Assembly: GCA_045613745.1 (NCBI GenBank) | Contig: JAZLBP010000001.1 | Coordinates: 1 to 64,000 of the forward strand | DNA: 64,000 nt | DNA from: UBA940 sp045613745 | GTDB lineage: Bacteria > Bacteroidota > Bacteroidia > Bacteroidales > Rikenellaceae | Direction of reading: 5' to 3' | Shown: positions 1-8,684 of the stretch, in pieces | Numbering within the stretch: the stretch's first letter is position 1 | Layout: each line of letters opens with the position of its first letter | The notes under the pieces: generated by a model | The model's database searches: none | Seen by the model: only the letters and a program-made list of their open reading frames with translations | Told to the model about the DNA's origin: nothing | Position numbers and translations under genes: made by a program

Positions 1-51
1 TTCGTAACTTCCAAATCTTTTAGAAACTTTTTTAAAAGATTTTCAAAAGTC
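1..51 (-). promoter_or_regulatory. Possible strong left-pointing promoter, cut by window edge
   Basis: Read on the minus strand, an A/T tract at 51-17 is followed by TTTG at 15-12, the usual -33 element of Bacteroidota promoters. The matching -7 box would lie about 20 bases further, outside the window. An A/T-rich tract before the -33 element is typical of highly transcribed genes such as rRNA or tRNA operons. The downstream gene cannot be seen, so this is an inference. Confidence 0.35.
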
Positions 52-175
52 GCTTCCGGAACAACTTTTGGGCCACTCACGCGCCCGCTCGCAATCCCGA
101 GAAAACCTCGTTAACCACTGTCCAAGAACTCCTGCAAAACACGTCAGGCACAATCCCTAACCTCTTTTGCGGATG

Positions 176-208
176 CAAAGATAACAACATTTAAAGGACT
201 TCTCCAAA
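176..208 (-). promoter_or_regulatory. Left-pointing Bacteroidota promoter (TTTG / TATCTTTG)
   Basis: The minus strand has TTTG at 208-205, 21 bases, then TATCTTTG at 183-176. Transcription would start near 169 and run off the left edge. No ATG lies between 169 and 1 on that strand, so the transcript has an untranslated leader of at least about 169 bases and passes through the second possible promoter at 1-51. Confidence 0.6.
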
Positions 209-385
209 TGTTCTAATGACTTTTTTAAATATTTTTATAAACTCCAAAGTCACAGCACTACAAATCAGCACTTTAAGCACAAAACACAGCCAGAACCACA
301 CAGGGCCGCATATCACAATACGCAGAAATCGCACAAGAGTGCAAAATAAATCGCCTTTATATATATAATATGTATGAATTTTTCG

Positions 386-393
386 TACATTTG
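386..393 (+). promoter_or_regulatory. -7 box (TACATTTG) for the leuS operon
   Basis: TACATTTG matches TAnnTTTG. Its expected start site near 400 leaves a leader of about 34 bases before the leuS ATG at 434. This supports ATG 434 over the in-frame ATG at 374, which would lie upstream of the transcript. Confidence 0.65.
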
Positions 394-433
394 TGCCGCA
401 ATATGCGCTAATGACAACAAACAAACTATAAAT

Positions 434-3175
434 ATGGAGTACAACTTCAAAGAAATTGAAAATAAATGGCAGGCTTTGTGGAAAGAGCGTGCCACCTACA
501 AGGTAGAGGTGGACCCGTCGCGTCCCAAGTTCTATGTCCTTGATATGTTCCCCTACCCCTCGGGTGCGGGTCTGCACGTCGGACACCCACTTGGCTACAT
601 CGCCTCGGATATCTATTCGCGCTACAAACGTCTGTGCGGTTACAACGTTCTGCACCCGATGGGCTACGACGCATTTGGTCTGCCCGCCGAGCAATACGCT
701 ATCCAAACCGGCCAGCACCCTGCCGTAACCACCGAGAACAACATCGCACGATACCGCAGCCAGCTCGATAAGATTGGTTTCAGCTATGACTGGGACCGCG
801 AGGTGCGTACCTGCGACCCCGCATACTACAAGTGGACACAATGGGCGTTCCTCAAAATGTTCGGCCACTACTACGACCGCACCGAGGACAAGGCTATGCC
901 CATCGAGAGTCTGATTGCCCGCTTTGAGAAGTCGGGTACCGAGGGTGTGAACGCAGCTTGCACCACCGAGATGAACTTCACCGCCGAGGAGTGGGCCGCA
1001 ATGAGCGAGGCCCGCCGCGAAGAGGTGCTGCAAAACTACCGCTTGGCTTTCCGCGCCGACACTATGGTGAACTGGTGCGCAGGCTTGGGTACTGTGCTTG
1101 CCAACGACGAGGTTAAGGACGGTTTGAGTGTGCGTGGTGGTTTCCCCGTAGAGCAAAAACGTATGAAACAATGGCTGCTCCGCGTGACCGCCTATGCCGA
1201 GCGTCTGCTGAACGGCCTCGACAACTTGGAGTGGAGCGACTCGCTCAAAGAGATTCAACGCAACTGGATTGGTCAAAGCACAGGTGCGCAAATGTTCTTT
1301 GACGTGGCTGACTCGCCCCTCAAACTCGAAATCTTCACCACTCGCCCCGACACCATCTTTGGTGTGACCTTTATGGTTGTGGCTCCCGAGCACAAGGAGC
1401 TGATGGCGCTGACCTCGGAGGAGCAACGCGCAGCAGTGGAGGAGTACATTGAGCAAACCAAAAAGCGCAGCGAGCGTGAGCGTATCGCCGAGACTCGTCG
1501 CGTGAGCGGTGTCTTCACCGGCAGCTATGCTGTGAACCCCTTCACCGGCAAACAAATTCCCATCTATGTGAGCGACTATGTGCTGGCAGGCTACGGAACA
1601 GGCGCCATTATGGCAGTTCCCGCGCACGACAGCCGCGACTACGCCTTTGCAAAACACTTCGGTTTGGAGATTATCCCCGTTGTGGAGGGTGGCGACATCA
1701 CCGTCGAGAGCTACGACGCAAAGAGCGGTAATATGATTAACTCGGGCTTCATCACAGGCAAGGATGTCAAAGAGGCTATTCCTATGATGTTCGACGAGGT
1801 TGAGCGCCGCGGTCTGGGTCACAAACAAGTGAACTACCGTCTGCGTGACGCTATCTTCTCGCGCCAACGCTACTGGGGCGAGCCCTTCCCCGTATATTAC
1901 AAAGACGACATCGCATACCCCGTAGATGAGTCAAAACTCCCCGTAGAGTTGCCCGCAGTGGCAAACTTCACCCCCACCGAGAGTGGCGAGCCCCCCTTGG
2001 CAAGAGTCGAGGGCTGGGAGTACGAGACCAGCACTATGCCCGGATTTGCAGGTTCGAGCGCATACTACCTGCGCTATATGGACCCCAAAAACGACGAGGC
2101 ATTGGTTAGCGAGGAGGCCAACAGCTACTGGCGCAACGTTGACCTGTATGTGGGCGGTATCGAGCACGCAACAGGCCACCTTATCTACTCGCGTTTCTGG
2201 AACAAGTTCCTGTTTGACTTGGGATGCGTATGCGAGGACGAGCCCTTCAAGAAACTCGTAAACCAAGGTATGATTCAAGGTCGTTCGAACTTTGTGTATC
2301 GTATCAAAGGTACCAATAAGTATGTGTCGGTGGGTTTGAAAGACCAATACGACACCCAAGAGATTCACGTCGATGTTAACATCGTCAAGAACGATGTGCT
2401 CGACTTGGAAGCTTTCAAAGCTTGGATGCCCGAGTACAAAGACGCAGAGTTTGTGTTGGAGGACGGCAAATACATCTGCGGCTGGGCTATTGAGAAGATG
2501 AGTAAGAGTATGTACAACGTGGTGAACCCCGACTACATCGTAGAGCAATACGGTGCGGACACCCTGCGTATGTACGAGATCTTCCTCGGCCCCTTGGAGC
2601 AAAGCAAACCTTGGGACACCAACGGTATCGACGGTGTTCACAAGTTCCTGCGTCGCTTCTGGCGTCTGTACCTCGACAAGGAGGGTAACCTTGCTGTAAG
2701 TGACGAGGCTGCAACCCCCGCCGAGCTGAAAACCCTGCACAAAACCATCAAGAAGGTTACCGAGGATATCGAGAACTTCTCGTTCAACACCGCTGTCAGC
2801 GCATTTATGATCTGCCTGAACGAGCTGGGTGCTTGCGACAAGCGCGATATTTTGGAGCCTCTGGCTGTGCTGATTGCACCCTTCGCACCCCACATCGCCG
2901 AGGAGGTATGGCAACAAGCTCTGGGCAACGAGGGCTCGGTGTTCGACGCAGCAATGCCCAAGTTCAATGCCGAGTACTTGGTTGAGAACAGCTTCGAGTA
3001 CCCCGTATCGGTGAATGGTAAACTGCGCTTCAAGAAGACCATCGCTCTGGGTCTGTCGCCCAAAGAGGTGGAGGCCGAAGTGCTGGCCGACCCCGCTGCC
3101 GAGAAGTGGTTGGAGGGTAAACCCGTACGCAAGGTGATTGTCGTGCCGGGCAAAATCGTTAACATCGTAATCTAA
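434..3175 (+). CDS. leuS: Leucyl-tRNA synthetase
   Basis: Class I aminoacyl-tRNA synthetase that charges tRNA-Leu in the cytoplasm. The 913-residue protein shows the HIGH-type signature HVGH at residues 48-51, a KMSKS loop at 688-692, and between them the editing (CP1) domain, where a T-rich TTRPDTIFG motif is visible. The length is usual for Bacteroidota LeuRS. An in-frame ATG 60 bases upstream is rejected because the promoter box lies between it and the chosen start. First gene of an operon: yitT-like, metG and ilvE follow with gaps of about 20 bases. Identification is very secure. Confidence 0.98.
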   Translation: MEYNFKEIENKWQALWKERATYKVEVDPSRPKFYVLDMFPYPSGAGLHVGHPLGYIASDIYSRYKRLCGYNVLHPMGYDAFGLPAEQYAIQTGQHPAVTTENNIARYRSQLDKIGFSYDWDREVRTCDPAYYKWTQWAFLKMFGHYYDRTEDKAMPIESLIARFEKSGTEGVNAACTTEMNFTAEEWAAMSEARREEVLQNYRLAFRADTMVNWCAGLGTVLANDEVKDGLSVRGGFPVEQKRMKQWLLRVTAYAERLLNGLDNLEWSDSLKEIQRNWIGQSTGAQMFFDVADSPLKLEIFTTRPDTIFGVTFMVVAPEHKELMALTSEEQRAAVEEYIEQTKKRSERERIAETRRVSGVFTGSYAVNPFTGKQIPIYVSDYVLAGYGTGAIMAVPAHDSRDYAFAKHFGLEIIPVVEGGDITVESYDAKSGNMINSGFITGKDVKEAIPMMFDEVERRGLGHKQVNYRLRDAIFSRQRYWGEPFPVYYKDDIAYPVDESKLPVELPAVANFTPTESGEPPLARVEGWEYETSTMPGFAGSSAYYLRYMDPKNDEALVSEEANSYWRNVDLYVGGIEHATGHLIYSRFWNKFLFDLGCVCEDEPFKKLVNQGMIQGRSNFVYRIKGTNKYVSVGLKDQYDTQEIHVDVNIVKNDVLDLEAFKAWMPEYKDAEFVLEDGKYICGWAIEKMSKSMYNVVNPDYIVEQYGADTLRMYEIFLGPLEQSKPWDTNGIDGVHKFLRRFWRLYLDKEGNLAVSDEAATPAELKTLHKTIKKVTEDIENFSFNTAVSAFMICLNELGACDKRDILEPLAVLIAPFAPHIAEEVWQQALGNEGSVFDAAMPKFNAEYLVENSFEYPVSVNGKLRFKKTIALGLSPKEVEAEVLADPAAEKWLEGKPVRKVIVVPGKIVNIVI

Positions 3176-3194
3176 GATTTACTATAAAGTTGAT

Positions 3195-4124
3195 ATGGAA
3201 AAGATTTCTGCAAATTCGATTTTCGGTTTCATCAAGGAGTACTTCCTGATGGCTCTCGGTTGTGCCGGCTACGCGTTCGCTTGGTCGAGCATCATTTCGC
3301 CCGCGGGCGTAATCGGTGGTGGCGCCAGTGGTTTGGCGTTGGTTATCGAGCACGCAACCAAAGGTAGCGCTCTGTTGCCCGACGGACTGCCTATGGGTAC
3401 AGGCTTCTTTATCATCAATGCCATTCTGATTACCGTGGCAATGCTCACCGTAGGCGTGAAGTTCGGAGCCAAGACCATCTATTGCATCGTGATGATTTCG
3501 GTATTCTTGGATTTGTTCGGCAAGCTGCTGGGTGGCGACCTTTTGGGTATCGCCGATGACAAGATGCTTTCGACCATTCTGGGAGCCGTTGTTGCGGGTG
3601 CCGGAGTGAGCCTGAGCTTCCACGAGGGAGGCTCGACGGGTGGTACCGACATCGTGTGGATGATTATCAACCACTTCAAGAAGGTTAGTTACGGCAAGGT
3701 GCTGATGATGGTGGACTTCTTTATCATCGGTGGCTCGTATCTGGTGTATGGCAGCATCTCGACCATTATCTACGGTTTTGTGATGGTTACCGTGTTTGGC
3801 TACACTGTGGATATGATTATGGCCGGTAACAAACAATCGTCGCAAATCTTTATCTTCTCGAAAAACTATCAGGCTATTGCCGACAAGATTACAGGTACTC
3901 TGCACCGCGGTGTGACTATCTTCGACGGTGTGGGCGCCTACACAGGCAACCCCTCGAAGATGCTGATTGTAGTCTGCCGTAAATTCGAGACCGACATCAT
4001 CCTGAAAATGGTCCGCGAGGAGGACCCCAACGCCTTCCTGTCGGTAGGTACCGTTATGGGTGTCTATGGCGAGGGCTTTGAGGCTCTGCCCGAGGCGTCG
4101 AACAAAAAGAAGAAACAAAACTAA
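3195..4124 (+). CDS. YitT family membrane protein (DUF2179 C-terminus)
   Basis: 309 residues. The first two thirds are hydrophobic with about five or six membrane segments and glycine-rich turns (VIGGGASGLAL, EGGSTGGTDIVW) typical of the YitT/DUF161 family. The last roughly 80 residues form a soluble DUF2179-type domain (GVTIFDGVGAYTG, then KMVREEDPNAFLSV). Molecular function of the family is not established; transport or membrane signalling is often suggested. It sits 19 bases after leuS and 18 bases before metG, so it is probably co-transcribed with them. The tail is lysine-rich. Confidence 0.85.
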   Translation: MEKISANSIFGFIKEYFLMALGCAGYAFAWSSIISPAGVIGGGASGLALVIEHATKGSALLPDGLPMGTGFFIINAILITVAMLTVGVKFGAKTIYCIVMISVFLDLFGKLLGGDLLGIADDKMLSTILGAVVAGAGVSLSFHEGGSTGGTDIVWMIINHFKKVSYGKVLMMVDFFIIGGSYLVYGSISTIIYGFVMVTVFGYTVDMIMAGNKQSSQIFIFSKNYQAIADKITGTLHRGVTIFDGVGAYTGNPSKMLIVVCRKFETDIILKMVREEDPNAFLSVGTVMGVYGEGFEALPEASNKKKKQN

Positions 4125-4142
4125 ACACAAGGAGAACTAACA

Positions 4143-6179
4143 ATGAGCAAAGAGTATAAAAGATATTTGGTTACATCGGCACTCCCCTATGCCAACGGCC
4201 CTGTGCACATCGGCCACTTGGCAGGTGTGTATATCCCGTCGGACATCTACGTTCGCTACCTCCGCCTGCGTGGTAAGGATGTAGTGTGGGTGTGCGGCTC
4301 GGACGAGCACGGTGTACCCATCACCATCAAAGCACGCAAAGAGGGTGTGACTCCCCAAGACGTAGTGGACAAGTATAACGCAATTATCAAAAACTCGTTC
4401 GAGGGCTTGGGTATCTCGTTCGACATCTACTCGCGTACCACTTCGCCCACCCACCGCGTGACTGCGTCGGACTTCTTCCGCACACTCTACGACAAGGGTG
4501 AGTTCGTACAACAAACCTCGCAACAATACTACGACCCCGAGGCAAAGACCTTCTTGGCCGACCGCTATATCACAGGTACCTGCCCCAAATGTGGTAGCGA
4601 GGGTGCCTATGGCGACCAATGCGAGAAGTGTGGTTCGACACTCAACGCCACCGACCTGATTAACCCCAAGAGCACCATCTCGGGCGCTGCTCCCGAGTTG
4701 CGCGACACCACCCACTGGTTCCTGCCTTTGGATAAACACGAGGCTATGCTGCGTGAGTGGATTCTGGAAGGCCACAAGGAGTGGAAGAGCAATGTCTATG
4801 GCCAATGCAAGAGCTGGCTGGACGGCGGTCTGCAACCCCGCGCTGTGAGCCGCGACTTGGATTGGGGTATCCCCGTACCCGTCGAAGGCGCCGAGGGCAA
4901 GGTTCTGTACGTTTGGTTTGACGCCCCCATCGGCTACATCTCGGCTACCAAAGACCTGACCCCCGACTGGGAGAAGTATTGGAAGAGCGAGGACACCAAG
5001 ATGGTACACTTCATCGGCAAGGACAACATCGTGTTCCACTGCATCGTGTTCCCCGCAATGCTGAAAGCACACGGCGACTACATCCTGCCAGAGAACGTAC
5101 CCGCCAACGAGTTCCTTAACTTGGAGGGCGACAAGATTTCGACCTCGAAGAACTGGGCCGTATGGTTGAACGAGTACTTGGAGGATATGCCCGGCAAGGA
5201 GGATGTTCTGCGCTATGTGTTGTGCGCAAACGCCCCCGAGACCAAAGACAACGACTTCACCTGGAAGGACTATCAAGCACGCAACAACAACGAGTTGGTT
5301 GCTGTGTTGGGTAACTTCGTAAACCGTGCGATGGTTCTTACCGCAAAATACTTCGAGGGCAAAGTTCCCGTAGCAGGCGAGCTGACCGATTTCGATAAGG
5401 AGATTCTGGCCGAGCTTCCCAAGCTCCGCGCCTCTGTCGAGGAGAACATCGAGAACTACCGCTTCCGCGAGGCACTCAAAGAGGCTATGAACATCGCCCG
5501 CTTGGGTAACAAATATCTGGCCGACACCGAGCCCTGGAAGGTTATCAAGACCGACGAGGCACGCGTGGCTACCATTCTGAACGTGGCTCTCCAAATCACC
5601 GCCAATCTGGCTGTGGTTATCGAGCCCTTTATGCCCTTCACCACCGCCAAGTTGCTGCGTATGCTTGGCGTCGAGAAAATCAACTGGGAGAAGGCAGGCG
5701 CAAGCGACATCCTCGCTGCGGGTCACACTTTGGGCAAGGCCGAATTGTTGTTCGAGAAGATTGAGGATAGCGTAATCGAGGCACAAGTGGCAAAACTCCA
5801 AGCCGCCAAAGCTGCCAACGAGGCCGCTGCCAAACCCGTAGAGCCTCAAAAGGCCGAAATCTCGTTCGACGACTTCGAGAAACTCGACATCCGCATCGGC
5901 ACCGTATTGGAGGCCGAGAAGGTTGCCAAAACCAAGAAACTGCTGAAACTGCTGGTTGACACAGGTATCGACCGCCGTACCATTGTGAGCGGTATCGCCG
6001 AGCACTTCTCGCCCGAGGAGTTGGTGGGCCGTCAGGTTATGGTGTTGGTGAACTTGGCTCCCCGCGAGCTCAAAGGTATCGAGTCGCGCGGTATGATTCT
6101 GATGGCCGAGGACGCAACAGGCAAACTCGTGATGGTTCCGCCCACCGAGCCCGTGCGCAACGGTTCGCAGGTAGGTTAA
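4143..6179 (+). CDS. metG: Methionyl-tRNA synthetase with C-terminal tRNA-binding domain
   Basis: Charges tRNA-Met and initiator tRNA. The 678-residue protein has HIGH at 22-25, a four-cysteine zinc knuckle (C147, C150, C160, C163) in the connective domain, and KISTS as the KMSKS-type loop at 331-335. After an alanine/lysine-rich linker the last roughly 105 residues form an OB-fold tRNA-binding domain of the EMAPII/Trbp111 type (KLDIRIGTVLEAEKV), which usually supports dimerisation. Third gene of the leuS operon; ilvE follows after 22 bases. Confidence 0.98.
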   Translation: MSKEYKRYLVTSALPYANGPVHIGHLAGVYIPSDIYVRYLRLRGKDVVWVCGSDEHGVPITIKARKEGVTPQDVVDKYNAIIKNSFEGLGISFDIYSRTTSPTHRVTASDFFRTLYDKGEFVQQTSQQYYDPEAKTFLADRYITGTCPKCGSEGAYGDQCEKCGSTLNATDLINPKSTISGAAPELRDTTHWFLPLDKHEAMLREWILEGHKEWKSNVYGQCKSWLDGGLQPRAVSRDLDWGIPVPVEGAEGKVLYVWFDAPIGYISATKDLTPDWEKYWKSEDTKMVHFIGKDNIVFHCIVFPAMLKAHGDYILPENVPANEFLNLEGDKISTSKNWAVWLNEYLEDMPGKEDVLRYVLCANAPETKDNDFTWKDYQARNNNELVAVLGNFVNRAMVLTAKYFEGKVPVAGELTDFDKEILAELPKLRASVEENIENYRFREALKEAMNIARLGNKYLADTEPWKVIKTDEARVATILNVALQITANLAVVIEPFMPFTTAKLLRMLGVEKINWEKAGASDILAAGHTLGKAELLFEKIEDSVIEAQVAKLQAAKAANEAAAKPVEPQKAEISFDDFEKLDIRIGTVLEAEKVAKTKKLLKLLVDTGIDRRTIVSGIAEHFSPEELVGRQVMVLVNLAPRELKGIESRGMILMAEDATGKLVMVPPTEPVRNGSQVG

Positions 6180-6201
6180 GACTGACTAAAACTCAAACAA
6201 T

Positions 6202-7224
6202 ATGGAAAACATCAAATGGGAAGAGCTCGGTTTCGGATATATCCGTACCGACTTCAACATCCGCTCGACTTGGAAAAACGGCGAGTGGAGTACGCCCCGA
6301 TTGACCGAGGACGAAAATGTAAATATTCATATGGCTTCGACAGCCCTCCACTACGGCCAAACCGCATTTGAGGGCGCCAAAGCGTTCCGAGGTGCCGATG
6401 GCCGCATCCGTCTGTTCCGCATCGAGGAAAACGCCAAACGTCTGCAATCGTCGGCCGAGTATCTGATGATGGCAGTGCCCCCCGTGGAGCTGATGGTCAA
6501 GATGACCGAGGAGGTTGTTCGTGCCAACGCTCGCTGGGTGCCCCCCTATGGCAGTGGCGCATCGCTCTACATCCGTCCCTTCTTGTTTGGTACGGGTGCC
6601 AATGTGGGTGTTAAACCTGCCGACCAATATGAGTTGATTATCTTCGTGACTCCCGTTGGTCCATACTTCAAGGCCGGTTTCCAACCCATCCGCGCCATCA
6701 TCGACCGCGACCACGACCGCGCGGCTCCTCTGGGCACAGGTCACATCAAGGCGGGCGGTAACTACGGTGCAAGCCTTCTGTCTGGTGAGATTTGCCACAA
6801 GCTGGGCTACCAAAGTGCAATCTATCTGGACGCGGCTCACAAACGCTACATCGACGAGGCAGGTGCTGCAAACTTCTTCGGCATCAAGAATAACACCTAT
6901 GTGACTCCCAAGTCGCACTCGGTGCTACCCTCGATTACCAATATGAGCCTTCGTGACTTGGCGGCAGACCTTGGTCTGAGTGTCGAGGAGCGTCAAGTTG
7001 AGTACACCGAGCTCGGCACTTTCGAGGAGGCGGGTGCTTGCGGTACTGCGGCTGTTATTTCGCCCATCGGCGAGGTGTACGACCCTCTGGAGGACAAACG
7101 CTATGTGTTCGGCGACGGTACACAAGCTGGTCCCGTCAGCACCAAACTCTACAACCTGCTGCGCGGAATCCAACTCGGCGAGGAGCCCGACACCCACGGC
7201 TGGGTAACCTTCGTTGAGGAGTAA
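6202..7224 (+). CDS. ilvE: Branched-chain amino acid aminotransferase
   Basis: PLP enzyme that interconverts leucine, isoleucine and valine with their 2-oxo acids using glutamate/2-oxoglutarate. The 340-residue class IV aminotransferase has the PLP lysine K183 in HIKAGGNYGAS and a conserved glutamate at E219 in YIDEAGAANFF, as in the larger BCAT form. Last gene of the operon that starts with leuS, followed directly by an intrinsic terminator. Co-transcription with leucyl-tRNA synthetase links leucine charging to branched-chain metabolism. Confidence 0.96.
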   Translation: MENIKWEELGFGYIRTDFNIRSTWKNGEWSTPRLTEDENVNIHMASTALHYGQTAFEGAKAFRGADGRIRLFRIEENAKRLQSSAEYLMMAVPPVELMVKMTEEVVRANARWVPPYGSGASLYIRPFLFGTGANVGVKPADQYELIIFVTPVGPYFKAGFQPIRAIIDRDHDRAAPLGTGHIKAGGNYGASLLSGEICHKLGYQSAIYLDAAHKRYIDEAGAANFFGIKNNTYVTPKSHSVLPSITNMSLRDLAADLGLSVEERQVEYTELGTFEEAGACGTAAVISPIGEVYDPLEDKRYVFGDGTQAGPVSTKLYNLLRGIQLGEEPDTHGWVTFVEE

Positions 7225-7251
7225 TCGCCACCACCAGCGCGATATACAAAC

Positions 7252-7290
7252 AAAGGCTGCCCCGAAATTGTGGAGCAGCCTTTTGTTTTT
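7252..7290 (+). terminator. Intrinsic terminator of the leuS-ilvE operon
   Basis: Stem AAAGGCTGC (7252-7260) pairs with GCAGCCTTT (7274-7282), followed by a T-rich stretch TTGTTTTT. It lies 27 bases after the ilvE stop codon. Confidence 0.85.
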
Positions 7291-7304
7291 GCGCGATTAT
7301 TGCA

Positions 7305-7417
7305 GGAGGTATCTCGACCCTCTTTCTCCCTCCACCTTCGGGACAAGAGCGGCAGCCAAATCCCCCGGTTTGCGGGTCATTTTTTTGGTACTTTTTTGAT
7401 GACTCAAAAAAGTACAT
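7305..7417. repeat. Dispersed repeat family, copy A (partial)
   Basis: Contains a GC-rich block (about 7346-7376, GCGGCAGCCAAATCC then CCGGTTTGCGG) followed by a hairpin, 7388-7415, with a 12-base-pair stem GTACTTTTTTGA/TCAAAAAAGTAC and loop TGAC. Bases 7377-7417 are identical to 45430-45470 at the right end of copy B. The GC-rich block matches the right side of copy C (about 57786-57830). No coding potential is visible. It lies between ilvE and crcB, so it could add a terminator-like structure ahead of crcB. Confidence 0.75.
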
Positions 7418-7437
7418 TATAAAAACAGAGAAAAACT

Positions 7438-7818
7438 ATGATAAGAACAATGCTTATAGCAGGTTTGGGAGGTCTGATAGGCACCTGCCTGCGCTTTCTG
7501 GTTGGCAAAGTCTCGACCGCGCTGTTTGTCGGCTCGTCGTGGCCGTGGGGAACTTTTATTGTGAACATCGTGGGTAGCTTCATCATCGGTATGCTGTTCG
7601 GTCTGGTCGAGAAGGGCGGCGTCATCTCGCCACGAATGAATGCCTTTCTGATTACGGGCTTCTGCGGCGGATTCACCACCTTCTCGTCGCTGAGCCACGA
7701 TATGTTGTCGCTGTTGGAGAGCCGCCACTTCTGGGGCTTCGGTGCGTATGCTGTGGGTAGCTATGCCCTCGGCCTGCTGTTTGTGTGGGTCGGCCGCCTG
7801 ATCATCAAAGGCGCGTAG
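7438..7818 (+). CDS. crcB: Fluoride efflux channel CrcB/FluC
   Basis: Dual-topology four-helix membrane protein that exports fluoride as an antiparallel dimer. The 126 residues match the family length and carry its signatures: GGLIGTCLRF near the N-terminus, NIVGSFIIG in the second helix, and TGFCGGFTTFSS, which supplies the central sodium site and the phenylalanine-box region. It stands alone: copy A of the repeat lies immediately upstream and the next gene has its own promoter. No fluoride riboswitch core was found in the upstream region. Confidence 0.95.
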   Translation: MIRTMLIAGLGGLIGTCLRFLVGKVSTALFVGSSWPWGTFIVNIVGSFIIGMLFGLVEKGGVISPRMNAFLITGFCGGFTTFSSLSHDMLSLLESRHFWGFGAYAVGSYALGLLFVWVGRLIIKGA

Positions 7819-7846
7819 GCATACCTATTATATATTATATAGGGTA

Positions 7847-7877
7847 TTGTTCCTTTAAGAGAATTTTGCTACATTTG
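7847..7877 (+). promoter_or_regulatory. Promoter for the AT-rich membrane gene pair
   Basis: TTG at 7847-7849, a 20-base spacer and TACATTTG at 7870-7877. The predicted start near 7884 gives a leader of about 25 bases to the ATG at 7909. Confidence 0.65.
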
Positions 7878-7908
7878 TACATACGTTACAAACCAAAACT
7901 ATTCTATT

Positions 7909-8673
7909 ATGGAACAAACCCTACAAAACAATGTTGCAACCGTAGCAAAATCTGTCAAAATCAGACAGAACATTGCAGCAGGTTTGCTTGTGCTGACCAA
8001 CATCTATTGGATGTTTCGAATAATCTTTCCCGTCACACCAGAAATTTACGCGCTTTGCAATTTGATTGTTGGTGTAACCTCTATTGCAGCTTGGACTCTG
8101 TTATGCACCACCGCCTCGAACAAAGCGACAAGAGTTGCGAGCAACATCATTATTACTTTCTCTCTCATTGCCACAGTATTAAATCTCACAATAACAGGCA
8201 ATCCTGCGTTATCTAAATACATATATATATTCCAGATAATAAACCCATTAAGCTCAATATACGCTTACTCGATTCTCTTAAAGGGTAACAGCAATATCAG
8301 CACTAACGACAGAAGCTGGTTAGGTTTCCTTATTTTAGCTAGTATTGGTAATGTTATAATAAATCTCTTCTTTATGGGATTCGGTTATATATTCCCAGAG
8401 AGAGATTATGATTTTATGCGACAATATGCATTCTACATCACAATTAGTTGGGTTATTTGGAACCTCGCATTTTACTGTCTGATATTAGTGGCCGGATTCC
8501 GCATAGCTAAGTGCGCCGCATTTGAAGGCAACTACACCTCAGAGGCTGCACCCAAGGGCACATATTCGCCTCTCAACAAATATTTCGCAGCCGCACTTAT
8601 CTCCATTCCCATTGTGATTGGCCTATTGTGGGTTGTTTACAATAACTTAGAATTCCTTGACAGTATCTTTTAA
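7909..8673 (+). CDS. Multi-pass membrane protein of unknown function
   Basis: 254 residues with about seven hydrophobic segments (for example residues 22-42, 47-67, 76-96, 102-123, 138-158, 175-197, 225-246) and short polar loops, so an integral inner-membrane protein. No enzymatic motif is recognised. Codon use is clearly richer in A/T than in the surrounding housekeeping genes (many AAT, ATA, TTA codons), which suggests a different history. A second membrane protein gene follows after 11 bases, so the two are probably an operon and may act together. Function cannot be assigned. Confidence 0.7.
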   Translation: MEQTLQNNVATVAKSVKIRQNIAAGLLVLTNIYWMFRIIFPVTPEIYALCNLIVGVTSIAAWTLLCTTASNKATRVASNIIITFSLIATVLNLTITGNPALSKYIYIFQIINPLSSIYAYSILLKGNSNISTNDRSWLGFLILASIGNVIINLFFMGFGYIFPERDYDFMRQYAFYITISWVIWNLAFYCLILVAGFRIAKCAAFEGNYTSEAAPKGTYSPLNKYFAAALISIPIVIGLLWVVYNNLEFLDSIF

Positions 8674-8684
8674 CCTATAATACT

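Noticed and set aside
374..433. Longer N-terminus for leuS from ATG 374
   Set aside because: The TACATTTG box at 386-393 is downstream of that ATG, and LeuRS proteins begin with the region coded from 434.
191..1867. Large minus-strand open frame opposite leuS, and similar long frames opposite metG, valS, lon and others
   Set aside because: They mirror the codon pattern of the real genes in GC-rich DNA, have no recognisable domains and no promoters.
7300..7437. Fluoride riboswitch ahead of crcB, suggested by a TGATGACTC string near the gene
   Set aside because: The string lies in a hairpin that is identical to the end of copy B next to birA, and the conserved 5' half of the fluoride riboswitch is missing.
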